From assembly GCF_000383575.1 (NCBI RefSeq), contig NZ_KB911579.1, forward strand, positions 1,605,875-1,669,874: 64,000 nt of DNA, written 5' to 3'. The translations under genes and the position numbers were made by a program. The notes beneath the pieces are model-generated. The model had not been told where the DNA came from. It worked only from the letters and a program-made list of their open reading frames with translations, and did no database searches. Below are positions 44,257 to 52,137 of this stretch, piece after piece. Origin of the DNA: Salinispora oceanensis (GTDB taxonomy: Bacteria; Actinomycetota; Actinomycetes; Mycobacteriales; Micromonosporaceae). Position 1 is the stretch's first letter; each line of letters starts with the position of its first letter.

Positions 44257-44928
44257 GTGGACACGACCCCCCGACGCAGCGACCCGCCGGCCCCGCGGGG
44301 CGGCGAGAGCGCACAGACGCTGGACCGGGGGTTGCGCCTGCTGCACCTGGTCGCCGACGCGCCCGGCGGGTTGACCGTCACCGAGCTGGCGGGCCAGTTA
44401 CGGATCGGCCGTGCCGCCGTGTACCGGCTGGTCGCGCCGTTGAGCGCGCACGGCCTGCTGCGCCGGGACGCCGACGGCCGGCTCCGCCTCGGCGTGGGGG
44501 TGCTGAATCTGGCCCGGCGGGCCCAGCCGCTGCTGGCCGAGGGAGCGCTGCCGGCGCTGCGCCAACTCGCCGAGCAGACCGGCGCGACCGCCCACCTGAC
44601 CGTGGTCGAGGGCGGTGAGGGCGTCGCGCTGGCGGTGGTCGAGCCGAGTTGGACCGCCCTGCACGTGGCGTACCGGACCGGGGCGCGGCATCCGCTGGAG
44701 CGTGGGGCGGCAGGGCGGGCGATTCTCGCCGGCCGGGCCGGCGTGGCCGATCCGGTGGACACGGCGGGGGAGTTGCAGTCCGGGGCGCACGGGGTGGCGG
44801 CCCCCGTGCTGGGCGTACCAGGGCTGGAGGCGAGCGTCGGTGTGGTCTCCCTGACGCCGCTGGACACCGAGACGATCGGCGGCCAGGTCCGCACGGCCGC
44901 CGGCGCCGTCGCCGACGCGCTGCGCTGA
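44257..44928 (+). CDS. IclR family transcriptional regulator
   Basis: 223 residues from a GTG at 44257. The winged HTH reads AQTLDRGLRLLHLVADAPGG, LTVTELAGQLRIGRAAVYRL and LSAHGLLRRDADGRLRLG. The effector-binding domain follows (QTGATAHLTVVEGGEGVALA, PLERGAAGRAILAG). It is shorter than most IclR proteins, with a compact end after ETIGGQVRTAAGAVADALR. It is divergent from cysS; the target genes are unknown. Confidence 0.93.
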   Translation: MDTTPRRSDPPAPRGGESAQTLDRGLRLLHLVADAPGGLTVTELAGQLRIGRAAVYRLVAPLSAHGLLRRDADGRLRLGVGVLNLARRAQPLLAEGALPALRQLAEQTGATAHLTVVEGGEGVALAVVEPSWTALHVAYRTGARHPLERGAAGRAILAGRAGVADPVDTAGELQSGAHGVAAPVLGVPGLEASVGVVSLTPLDTETIGGQVRTAAGAVADALR

Positions 44929-45024
44929 AGCCGACGTGCCGCGCTGAAGGGCGGTGGGCGACCTGGACCGGCGTTGCTGAGCCGACGTGCCGCGCTGACA
45001 GTTGGGGCCGATGTGCCGTGCTGA
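44911..45024 (+). repeat. Four degenerate 18-bp repeats derived from the IclR gene 3' end
   Basis: The gene's last 18 bases (44911-44928, GCCGACGCGCTGCGCTGA) are echoed at 44930-44947, 44981-44998 and 45007-45024 (GCCGACGTGCCGCGCTGA, identical in the first two, two changes in the last). All contain the TGA in the same register. Probably duplication of the gene end. Confidence 0.8.
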
Positions 45025-45029
45025 AGCGA

Positions 45030-45064
45030 AAGGCCCGGCCGACCTGTCGGGTCGGCCGGGCCTT
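45030..45064. terminator. Bidirectional hairpin terminator between IclR and subtilisin genes
   Basis: AAGGCCCGGCCGACC and GGTCGGCCGGGCCTT form a perfect 15-bp stem with a 5-base loop. It sits between convergent genes, 100 bases after the IclR stop and 19 bases beyond the peptidase gene end. Confidence 0.9.
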
Positions 45065-45082
45065 GTGCTCGCTCGGTCCGCC

Positions 45083-46798
45083 CTACGGCCGGCCGTGTGA
45101 CTTCAGCGGGGTGGTTACCGCCGTGTACGCGTCGATGACGCCGTGCCCGTAGAAGCCGTTGAAGCTACGTCCACCGGCGCAGTACGCGTCGTAGGTCTCG
45201 TCGCGTCCCTCGTCGCGGTACTGCTGCAGCCGCGGGTTGGGGCAGGCCTGCTCGGTGGCGGTGCGGTAGAGGTGCTGCTCGACCAGGTCCGGGGCCAGGC
45301 CGTAGCCGCCGCGGCCCTGCTTCTTCCCGTGCTTGCTGACGATCAGCGCGGCCACGCCCGAGGCGTGCGGCGACGCCATCGAGGTGCCCTGGAGGTAGCG
45401 GTAGTAGCCGCACTCACCGTTGCTCTTGCAGTCCTTGAAGACGATCCCTTCCGCGCTCGGGTCGATGTTGCCGTCCGCGTCCACCAGGCCGTCTTCCTTG
45501 AGCACCTTCTCCGGGTAGGTGGAGAGGATCAGGTTGGGGTAGGTGCTGAAGGTGTCCGTGCCGAAACCGTCGCGGTACCAGCCGCCGGGCGCGGCGATGC
45601 TAATCTGCTCGGTGCCGTAGTTGGAGTAGGCGGCCTTCTTGCCCGAGGGGCCGACGGCGGAGACGCCGATCACGTGCGGCCCTTCGACCGGCAGGTCCCA
45701 GCAGCTGTCGTTGTCGATCTCACGCGGGTACGGCGGGGTGTCACCGAAGTCCGGGCTGGACGTGTCCATCCGCGGGTCGCCCAGGTCCTCGTGGTTGTTG
45801 CCGAGGGAGCCGACCAGGGTGACGCCCTGTTCGTGGGCGAAGTTCAGCGCCCGCTTCATCGCCTCGATGATGGCCCGCTGCTCGGCCTGGTGTTCGGGCG
45901 AGTCGGCCGGGTTGGCGGTGCAGTTGTAGAGCCACGGGTCGACGTAGAAGGACATGTTCACCACGTCGAGCCCGGCCCGGCCGGCGTGCAGCAACGACTG
46001 CACCACCGGCTCCAGGAAGAAGTAGCCGGAGTCCTGGCCGCCCTTCAGCTCCACCAGCGAGACGTTCGGCGCGACACCGGAAAGGCCGAAGCCGTTGGCG
46101 GCGGCACCGATGGTGCCCCCCACGTGGGTGCCGTGGCCACCGTCATCGGTGCCGACCGGGTCGAGACAGCTCGCCACCTCGCACTCGCCGTCGACCTCGG
46201 GCAGGTCCGGGGCGAAGTTGCGGGACAACGCCCAGTTGAAGTTCGGCGCGATGTCGGGGTGGCTCGCGTCGAGGCCGGTGTCCAGCACGCCGACGGTGAC
46301 GCGCTGGTCGCCGGGCTCCTTCTTGCGGGCCTTGTCGGCGCGGATCATGTCCAGGCCCCACAGCTTGTCGTCCAGCGGGTCCATCTTCTTGCCCTTGCCG
46401 CCGGACCCCTTGCCGGAGTCGGAGCCCTTACCGGAGCTCTTGCCGTTGATGGCGGTCAGCAGCGCCTCCTGCTCGACCGGGTCCAGCTTCGGCTTCCGGC
46501 CGATGGCCTTCTGCTCGACGGCACCGATCAGGGTGTCGGCCTCGGCAATCCGATCGGTGAAGTCCACCCGGTCGCTGGTCACCTGGAACACGCCGACATC
46601 GTCGATCCGGGTTACGACGGCACCCCCGGCTGCCTTGATCTCGGCCAGGGCCGCCTCGGCGCTGACGCCGTCCGCTGCGACCACAGTGAAGGTTTCGTTG
46701 CTGCTCGGTGCGGCGCCAGCGGGGACGCTGAGCCCCGTGACCGTCAACGCCAGGCCGGTCACGGTAGCGACGGCGCCAGCGGTGATGCGTCTGCTCAC
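45083..46798 (-). CDS. Secreted S8 family serine peptidase (subtilisin-like)
   Basis: 571 residues. A Sec signal peptide ends near AGAAPSS (residue ~31). A propeptide-like segment and a Gly/Ser/Lys-rich linker precede the catalytic domain. The triad is Asp173 in VLDTGLDASHPD, His222 in GGHGTHVGGT and the Ser in LQGTSMASPHASG near residue 475; the oxyanion Asn is in VGSLGNNHED. The Cys pairs (GECEVASCLD, FKDCKSNGECGY) may be disulphides. A broad extracellular protease is expected. Confidence 0.95.
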   Translation of the reverse strand: MSRRITAGAVATVTGLALTVTGLSVPAGAAPSSNETFTVVAADGVSAEAALAEIKAAGGAVVTRIDDVGVFQVTSDRVDFTDRIAEADTLIGAVEQKAIGRKPKLDPVEQEALLTAINGKSSGKGSDSGKGSGGKGKKMDPLDDKLWGLDMIRADKARKKEPGDQRVTVGVLDTGLDASHPDIAPNFNWALSRNFAPDLPEVDGECEVASCLDPVGTDDGGHGTHVGGTIGAAANGFGLSGVAPNVSLVELKGGQDSGYFFLEPVVQSLLHAGRAGLDVVNMSFYVDPWLYNCTANPADSPEHQAEQRAIIEAMKRALNFAHEQGVTLVGSLGNNHEDLGDPRMDTSSPDFGDTPPYPREIDNDSCWDLPVEGPHVIGVSAVGPSGKKAAYSNYGTEQISIAAPGGWYRDGFGTDTFSTYPNLILSTYPEKVLKEDGLVDADGNIDPSAEGIVFKDCKSNGECGYYRYLQGTSMASPHASGVAALIVSKHGKKQGRGGYGLAPDLVEQHLYRTATEQACPNPRLQQYRDEGRDETYDAYCAGGRSFNGFYGHGVIDAYTAVTTPLKSHGRP

Positions 46799-46851
46799 AT
46801 CGGATCCTCTCGTTGCGGGACGTGGCAGTCATCGAACAGCACCATCGACGT

Positions 46852-47571
46852 TTACACCAGGGGTCGTTCCGATTGCGCCCGAAGATCTTCTTCGTCCGCA
46901 AGAGCAGCCAAGACGGCAGGAAGATCCGTCAAGGTGGACAGCTCCGCGTCTGGCCGCACCCCCGGCGGGCAGGTTCGACCATCGCGGTTGAGCCAGACTC
47001 CACGCAGCCCGGCGGCCTGCGGCCCGACCACGTCGTGGGCGATCGAATCGCCGACGTACACCACCTGCTCGGCCGGCACCCCGGCCGCCTGGACCACCGC
47101 CGCGTAGAACTCCGGCGCCGGCTTCTTCGGCAGCCCGTTGTCGTGCGCGTACACCTCGAAGGCGAACCTCCCGGTGAGCCCGCACCGCTCCGCGCGGCTG
47201 TTGCCGTTGGTGGCGTAGCCGACCGCCCACGTCTCCGCCAACTCTGCGAGCGCCGGCAGCGCATCCGGGAACGGGCGGGTCAGCGCGAACCGCCGGGCGA
47301 AGTAGCGCGCCAACAGGTCATCCAGGTGCGCGTCGAGCCCGACCCGGGACACCGACCGGGAAAGCGCCACCCGGCGCAGCTCCGGCGTCGGAATAGCAGG
47401 GTTCGCGGCGAAGGCCACGGCCCAGTCGGTCTCCAGGTCAGCGAGGGACACCTTGGCCGCCGCCGGGGTCAACCGGCGCATCTCGTTGAGGACGGCCAGC
47501 AGCCCGCCGGTCATCGCTGGGCGCAGGTCGAGCAGGGTTTCGTCGGCGTCGAACACCACCGTACTCAGCAT
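46852..47571 (-). CDS. HAD-superfamily hydrolase
   Basis: 239 residues from the ATG at 47571. Motif I VVFDADETLLDLR has the nucleophile and acid/base Asp with DxD replaced by DxDET; motif II is GYATNGNSRAE; motif III Lys is in GLPKKPAPEFY; motif IV VYVGDSIAHDVVGPQAAGLRGVW. These are phosphatases or dehalogenases of small metabolites. The substrate is unknown. It lies 53 bases upstream of the peptidase start, on the same strand and beyond it, and 20 bases downstream of the EamA gene. Confidence 0.93.
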   Translation of the reverse strand: MLSTVVFDADETLLDLRPAMTGGLLAVLNEMRRLTPAAAKVSLADLETDWAVAFAANPAIPTPELRRVALSRSVSRVGLDAHLDDLLARYFARRFALTRPFPDALPALAELAETWAVGYATNGNSRAERCGLTGRFAFEVYAHDNGLPKKPAPEFYAAVVQAAGVPAEQVVYVGDSIAHDVVGPQAAGLRGVWLNRDGRTCPPGVRPDAELSTLTDLPAVLAALADEEDLRAQSERPLV

Positions 47572-47590
47572 GGCGTCGAGCTTGCCAGGG

Positions 47591-48553
47591 TCAACCGCGG
47601 GTGGCGAGTGCCGGTTTCTCGTCCTGCTCAACCGTTGGGGTCTCGCGTGGCTCGTCAAGGCGGACCAGGGCCACCCCGGCGACGATCAGGGCCCCACCGA
47701 CGAGCTGGACCACGGTGGGCAGCTCGGCCAGCACCAGCCAGGCGATGAGCACGGCGAACATCACCTCGGTCAGCCCGACGAAGGAGGCCAGCCGGGCACC
47801 GAGGAGACGGGTCGAGACGACCCCGGTGAGGTAGGCGAGCACGGCCGCCACCAGCACCAGCCCCGCCACCGGCACCAGCCAGCTGGTGCGCTGCCCGGCG
47901 AAGTCGACCGGGCCGGTGTACGTCCGCAGCGGCAACAGCCCGACCAGCCCGAGGAGGAGCAGCACACCGGCGCCGACCGCCATCCCACCGGAGGCCAGCA
48001 CCACCGACGGGAGGTTCGCGTCCATCCGGCCGGCGAGCACGAAGTAGCCGGCCAGCCCGACGGCCGCGCCGAGCCCCCAGAGCACACCCACCGGGTCGAG
48101 CCGCTCGGCCCCGGCGAGGTCGAGCACGAGGCCGAGCCCGGCCAGGGCGACGATCGACCCGACGACGGTGAGCCGCCGGGGTCGTTGCCCGTGGGCCAGC
48201 CACATCCAGCCGACCACCACCACGACGGCCAGGTACTCCAACATCAGCGCGACGCCGACCGGCAGGTAGCGCACCGCGTTGAAGAAACACACCTGGGCGA
48301 GGGCGACGCCGAGCAGCCCGAACGCGGTGATCGAGGCGGCGTTGCGCCGGAGCAGCGACCAGCGACCGCGCAGCGCCAGCACCGCGGGCGCCGTCAGCAC
48401 CAGAGCGGCGAGGCCGACCCGGACGACCACCGCCGCCTCGGCGGACCAGCCGGCGTCGATCAACGAGCGGGCGAACGTCCCGGAGGTCGCGAAGGTCAGT
48501 GCCGAGAGCACCGCCAGCAGCAGGCCGGCGCTGCCGCGCGGGGGTTGGCGCAT
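47591..48553 (-). CDS. DMT-superfamily transporter (EamA family)
   Basis: 320 residues from the ATG at 48553, with AAGGAGA five bases before it. Ten membrane helices in two EamA repeats: SALTFATSGTFARSLIDAGW opens the first, and GVVSTRLLGARLASFVGLTEVM then VLAELPTVVQLVGGALIVAG lies in the second. Related proteins (RhtA/YdcZ-like) export amino acids or metabolites. The short intergenic region to the divergent CGNR gene holds nested inverted repeats, pointing to shared control. Confidence 0.93.
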   Translation of the reverse strand: MRQPPRGSAGLLLAVLSALTFATSGTFARSLIDAGWSAEAAVVVRVGLAALVLTAPAVLALRGRWSLLRRNAASITAFGLLGVALAQVCFFNAVRYLPVGVALMLEYLAVVVVVGWMWLAHGQRPRRLTVVGSIVALAGLGLVLDLAGAERLDPVGVLWGLGAAVGLAGYFVLAGRMDANLPSVVLASGGMAVGAGVLLLLGLVGLLPLRTYTGPVDFAGQRTSWLVPVAGLVLVAAVLAYLTGVVSTRLLGARLASFVGLTEVMFAVLIAWLVLAELPTVVQLVGGALIVAGVALVRLDEPRETPTVEQDEKPALATRG

Positions 48554-48581
48554 GGGTTCTCCTTGGCAACAACACCATGTA

Positions 48582-48651
48582 ATGGGCAAAATGCGCTTAC
48601 GTCGATGACGGTAGCGCTACCAGGATAGGAGTCAAATTGCTTTTTGCCCAT
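48582..48651. promoter_or_regulatory. Nested inverted repeats between EamA and CGNR genes (candidate operator)
   Basis: ATGGGCAAAA (48582-48591) and TTTTGCCCAT (48642-48651) form 10-bp inverted arms. Between them, nearly at the centre, is the perfect palindrome GTAGCGCTAC (48611-48620). The region separates two divergent starts, one of which encodes a CGNR zinc-finger regulator, so autoregulation is plausible. Confidence 0.55.
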
Positions 48652-49182
48652 GACACCGAGCATTCATTGATCGCCGCCGCAGCCCTGGTGAACACCGACA
48701 GCAGCGCCGGCGACGGCCTGCCCGACACGACCGCGCTGGACAACTTCTTCGTCGCCCACGCGTACAGCGGACGACACGAGCACAGCGAGGGCGAACTCCG
48801 GGGGGTACGCGAGCTGCGCCCCCGGCTGCGCCGCCTCTGGCACGGCGACACCGACGAGATCGTGTCCATCGTCAACGGACTGCTCCGGGAGAACGCCGCC
48901 CTGCCCCAGCTCATCACGCACGACGACGAGCCGTACCACCTGCACGCGGTACCCCGGGACGCGCCGCTGGCGACCCGGATGGCGGTGGAGGCCGCGATGG
49001 CGATGGCCGATCTCGTCCGCAGCGGCGAACTGGGCCGGCTACGAAGCTGCGACCACCCCGGGTGCGGCAACGTGTTGGTCGACCTGTCGCGGAACCGATC
49101 TCGCCGCTTCTGCGACGCCGGCTGCGGCAACCGGGCCGCCGTCACCGCCTACCGCGCGCGCAAGACCGCCAGCCGGCCCTGA
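48637..49182 (+). CDS. CGNR zinc-finger / ABATE-domain regulator
   Basis: 181 residues from a TTG at 48637 preceded by AGGAG; the start LFAHDTEHSLIAAAALVNT is the typical family N-terminus. Residues ~1-125 form the stress-linked ABATE domain. The C-terminal zinc finger reads CDHPGCGNVLVDLSRNRSRRFC then CGNRAAVTAYR, with four Cys ligands and the CGNR signature. These proteins are thought to be DNA-binding regulators, often next to exporters; here it is divergent from an EamA transporter and may control it. Confidence 0.93.
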   Translation: MLFAHDTEHSLIAAAALVNTDSSAGDGLPDTTALDNFFVAHAYSGRHEHSEGELRGVRELRPRLRRLWHGDTDEIVSIVNGLLRENAALPQLITHDDEPYHLHAVPRDAPLATRMAVEAAMAMADLVRSGELGRLRSCDHPGCGNVLVDLSRNRSRRFCDAGCGNRAAVTAYRARKTASRP

Positions 49183-49304
49183 CCGGCCGTGGTGCCGCGA
49201 CCCAAGTTCTGACCGTTGCATTACGGAGTTCGGCACCCCCGGCCCCGACCGGGCATCCTGGACAGGCACGGTCGCACGGGCGGCGCAGCGAGGAGGCTGG
49301 TGGG

Positions 49305-50753
49305 GTGGAAGAGTGGGATCTGGTGGTCCTCGGTGGCGGCACCGCGGGGCTCGTCGCGGCCAAGACCGCCGGCCGGTTCGGTGCCCGGGTGCTGCTGGTC
49401 GAATCCGCCCGCACCGGGGGTGACTGTCTCTGGACCGGCTGCGTGCCGAGCAAGTCGCTGATCGCGGCCGCGCACGCCGCACACGCCGTCCGCACCGCCG
49501 ACCGGTACGGGGTGCGGACCGGCCCGCCGAAGGTCGACGACGCCGCCGTGCTCGCCCACGTACGGTCGGCGATCAACCGAATCGAGCCGGTGGACTCCCC
49601 CGCCGCGATCGGCGCGACGGGGGCGACGGTGGTGGCCGGCCGGGCGGAGTTCACCGGCCCGGCGACGCTGCGGATCACCGACGACGCGGGCACCCGACCG
49701 GCGCGGTTCCGCTGGGCGCTGATCGCCACCGGTGCCGCGCCGGCCCTGCCCACCGTGCCCGGCCTGGCCGAGGCCGACCCGCTGACCACCGACACGCTCT
49801 GGGACCTCACCGAGCTGCCGCAGCGGCTGGCGATCCTCGGCGGTGGCCCGATCGGCTGCGAGCTGGGCCAGGCCCTCGCCCGGCTCGGCGTCGAGGTCAC
49901 CGTCGTGGAGGTGGCCGACCGGCTGCTGGGCAAGGAGGAGCCGGAGGTCGGCGCGCTGATCGCCGAGCGGCTCCGGGCCGAGGGCGTGACCGTGGTGACC
50001 GGGACCGCCGTCGACCGGGTCGCCGCCGGCACGCTCCACCTCAGCAGCGGCGAGACGGTCGAGGTCGACCGGATCCTGGTCGCCACCGGACGCCGACCGC
50101 GCAGCACCGACCTGGGCCTGGCCGCCGCCGGAGTGCGCTGCGCCGAGCCGGGGCACGTCGTGATCGACGGCCTGATGCGGACCAGCAACCGGCGGATCTA
50201 CGCCGCCGGTGACGTCACCGGCACCCTCCCGTTCACCCACGTCGCCGGGGTGCAGGGCGGATACGCCGCCACCAACGCGCTGCTCGGGCTGCGCCGCCGC
50301 ATCGACTACGCCGCCGTACCGTGGGTGACCTTCACCGACCCGGAGGTGGCGCGCGTCGGGGCGACCCTCGCCCAGGCCCGCCAGCGGCACGGCACCCGCG
50401 CCCGCGCGGAGCGGCTCTCCCACGACCACGTCGACCGGGCGATCACCGACCGTCGTACCGACGGATTCACCCAACTGGTGAGCGGGCCGGGCGGCCGGCT
50501 CCTCGGCGCCACCGTCGTCTCGCCCCGGGCCGGTGAGTCGATCGCCGAGCTCGCCGCCGCGATCCGGCGCGGCGCGAAGGTACGCGACGTCGCCAGCACC
50601 GTGCACCCCTACCCGACGTACGCGGACGGGCCGTGGAACGCCAGTCTCGCCCAGCTTCGCGCCGACCTGACCGCGCCGCTGCCGGCCCGGGCGATGACCG
50701 CGCTCCGCACCCTGCGCCGTGCCCTGCACCCGATCCGGGGTGGGAACCGATGA
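49305..50753 (+). CDS. FAD-dependent pyridine nucleotide-disulfide oxidoreductase (MerA/Lpd-like)
   Basis: 482 residues from a GTG at 49305 after GAGGAGG. The FAD site is DLVVLGGGTAGLVAAKTA, the redox disulphide GGDCLWTGCVPSKS (C-x4-C), the NAD(P)H site LAILGGGPIGCELGQALA, the second FAD site RIYAAGDVTGTLPFTH, and a C-terminal dimerisation domain with VHPYPTYAD providing the catalytic His-Glu region (here His-Pro-Tyr-Pro-Thr). No N-terminal mercury-binding domain and no extra C-terminal cysteine pair, so mercuric reductase activity is unlikely. First gene of a seven-gene operon. Confidence 0.93.
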   Translation: MEEWDLVVLGGGTAGLVAAKTAGRFGARVLLVESARTGGDCLWTGCVPSKSLIAAAHAAHAVRTADRYGVRTGPPKVDDAAVLAHVRSAINRIEPVDSPAAIGATGATVVAGRAEFTGPATLRITDDAGTRPARFRWALIATGAAPALPTVPGLAEADPLTTDTLWDLTELPQRLAILGGGPIGCELGQALARLGVEVTVVEVADRLLGKEEPEVGALIAERLRAEGVTVVTGTAVDRVAAGTLHLSSGETVEVDRILVATGRRPRSTDLGLAAAGVRCAEPGHVVIDGLMRTSNRRIYAAGDVTGTLPFTHVAGVQGGYAATNALLGLRRRIDYAAVPWVTFTDPEVARVGATLAQARQRHGTRARAERLSHDHVDRAITDRRTDGFTQLVSGPGGRLLGATVVSPRAGESIAELAAAIRRGAKVRDVASTVHPYPTYADGPWNASLAQLRADLTAPLPARAMTALRTLRRALHPIRGGNR

Positions 50754-51517
50754 CCGACGAACCGGTCCAGCCCGCGGCGGCGTCCCGGCTCGTCCGGATC
50801 GTCGGCTCACCGTGGCCGAGGCTGGCCTTCCTGGTGGTGCTGCTGGCCGGTGCGGCGACCCTGCTGGCCACCCAGGGCACCCCGGACGTGGCGGTGCTGC
50901 GGGACCGCGTCGCCGCCACCGGGCCGTGGGCACCGCTGCTGTACATCGCCGGGTACGCGCTGGGCACCGTGCTGCTGGTCCCCGGGGTGCTGCTCACCGC
51001 GGCCGCCGGGGCGCTCTTCGGAGTGGTCGGCGGGTCAGTGGTGGTGCTGGTGGGGGCGACCACCGGGGCGGTGGCGTCGTTCCTGCTCGGTCGGCTGCTG
51101 GGCCGCCCGGCCGTGGACCGGCTCGTCGGCGGCCGGCTGCACCGCCTGGACCGGTTCCTGGCGCGGCGCGGGCTGATCGCGGTGATCGGGCTGCGACTCG
51201 TGCCGCTGGTCCCGTTCGCGCTGCTCAATTACGGCTCCGGAGTGACCGCCGTGCGGCTACGCGACTACGCCCTCGGTTCGGCGATCGGCATGACGCCGGG
51301 AATTGTCGCCTACACCGCGGTCGGTGGCTCGCTGACCGACCCCACCTCGCCGCAGTTCCTCGCCGCCGTGGCCGGGCTGGCCGCGCTGACCCTGGCCGGT
51401 GCGGCAGCTGCCCGCCGGGCCCGCCGCCGGGACTCCCGCCCGGTGCCGACCGCCGAGGGCGCCACCGGGTCGGCGTTGCGGCTGCCGCCACCGTCGCCGC
51501 CGAGGTCCGCCCCGTGA
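50750..51517 (+). CDS. TVP38/TMEM64 (DedA-superfamily) membrane protein
   Basis: 255 residues, start overlapping the previous stop (ATGA). Five to six membrane helices. The SNARE-associated domain signature is visible: YALGTVLLVPGVLLTAAAGA, then GALFGVVGG, ASFLLGRLLGRP, then LRLVPLVPFALLNYGSGVT (the R-x-x-P-x-x-P-F re-entrant loop), and GMTPGIVAYTAVG. Homologues in E. coli are YdjX and YdjZ, encoded beside ynjBCD. Lipid scrambling or ion-coupled transport is suggested for the superfamily. Confidence 0.92.
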   Translation: MTDEPVQPAAASRLVRIVGSPWPRLAFLVVLLAGAATLLATQGTPDVAVLRDRVAATGPWAPLLYIAGYALGTVLLVPGVLLTAAAGALFGVVGGSVVVLVGATTGAVASFLLGRLLGRPAVDRLVGGRLHRLDRFLARRGLIAVIGLRLVPLVPFALLNYGSGVTAVRLRDYALGSAIGMTPGIVAYTAVGGSLTDPTSPQFLAAVAGLAALTLAGAAAARRARRRDSRPVPTAEGATGSALRLPPPSPPRSAP

Positions 51518-52137
51518 TCGACGCACGTCTGCGGCCGGTCCTCGCCAAGACCCTGGACCGGTGCGCCGCCGCCGTGGACCGGCCCTGGGTGACACCCGGC
51601 CGGTTGACCGCCGCCGGCCTGACCCTGGGCCTGGCCGCGAGCGCCGCCGCAGCCGCCGGCTGGTGGTGGCCGGCGCTGGTCGCGTGGCTGGTGTCCCGGC
51701 TCGCCGACGGCCTCGACGGCCCCCTCGCCCGCCGCCGCGGCACCGCCTCCCCGTTGGGCGGCTTCCTCGACATCGTCGCGGACTTCACCGTGTACGGGGC
51801 GTTCGTCGCCGGGGTCGCCGTCGGCGTCGACGGGCCCGCCACCCCGTTCCTGGTCCTGCTGGTGACCTACTACGTCAACGGGGCGACGCTGCTGGCGTAC
51901 TCGTCGATCGCCGAACGGGTCGGCCGGGAACGCGGTGACGAGCGGTCGCTGCACTTCCTCGGTGGACTGGCCGAGGGCGCCGAGACCATCGCCGTACACG
52001 CCCTCTTCTGCCTGCTGCCCGGCTTCGCCGGACAGCTCGCCTGGGGGTGGGCCGCCGTGGTGGCCATCACCGCCGGGCAGCGCGTCGTGCACGCCGTCCG
52101 TACCCTGTCCGAACCCGCCGGGAGGCCCACCCGATGA
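51514..52137 (+). CDS. CDP-alcohol phosphatidyltransferase-family protein (YnjF-like)
   Basis: 207 residues from a GTG overlapping the previous stop. The CDP-alcohol motif D-G-x-D-G-x2-A-R-x8-G-x3-D-x3-D is complete (DGLDGPLARRRG, then LGGFLDIVAD). About six membrane helices. It should condense a CDP-diacylglycerol or CDP-alcohol with an acceptor in the membrane. E. coli YnjF occupies the same kind of neighbourhood next to an ABC importer. The acceptor is unknown. Confidence 0.92.
   Translation: MIDARLRPVLAKTLDRCAAAVDRPWVTPGRLTAAGLTLGLAASAAAAAGWWWPALVAWLVSRLADGLDGPLARRRGTASPLGGFLDIVADFTVYGAFVAGVAVGVDGPATPFLVLLVTYYVNGATLLAYSSIAERVGRERGDERSLHFLGGLAEGAETIAVHALFCLLPGFAGQLAWGWAAVVAITAGQRVVHAVRTLSEPAGRPTR

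Noticed and set aside
45143..47107. Plus-strand open frame of ~654 codons opposite the subtilisin and HAD genes
   Set aside because: Spans two genes with intact catalytic motifs on the other strand; its own translation is Val/Gly/Arg-rich without any recognisable domain.
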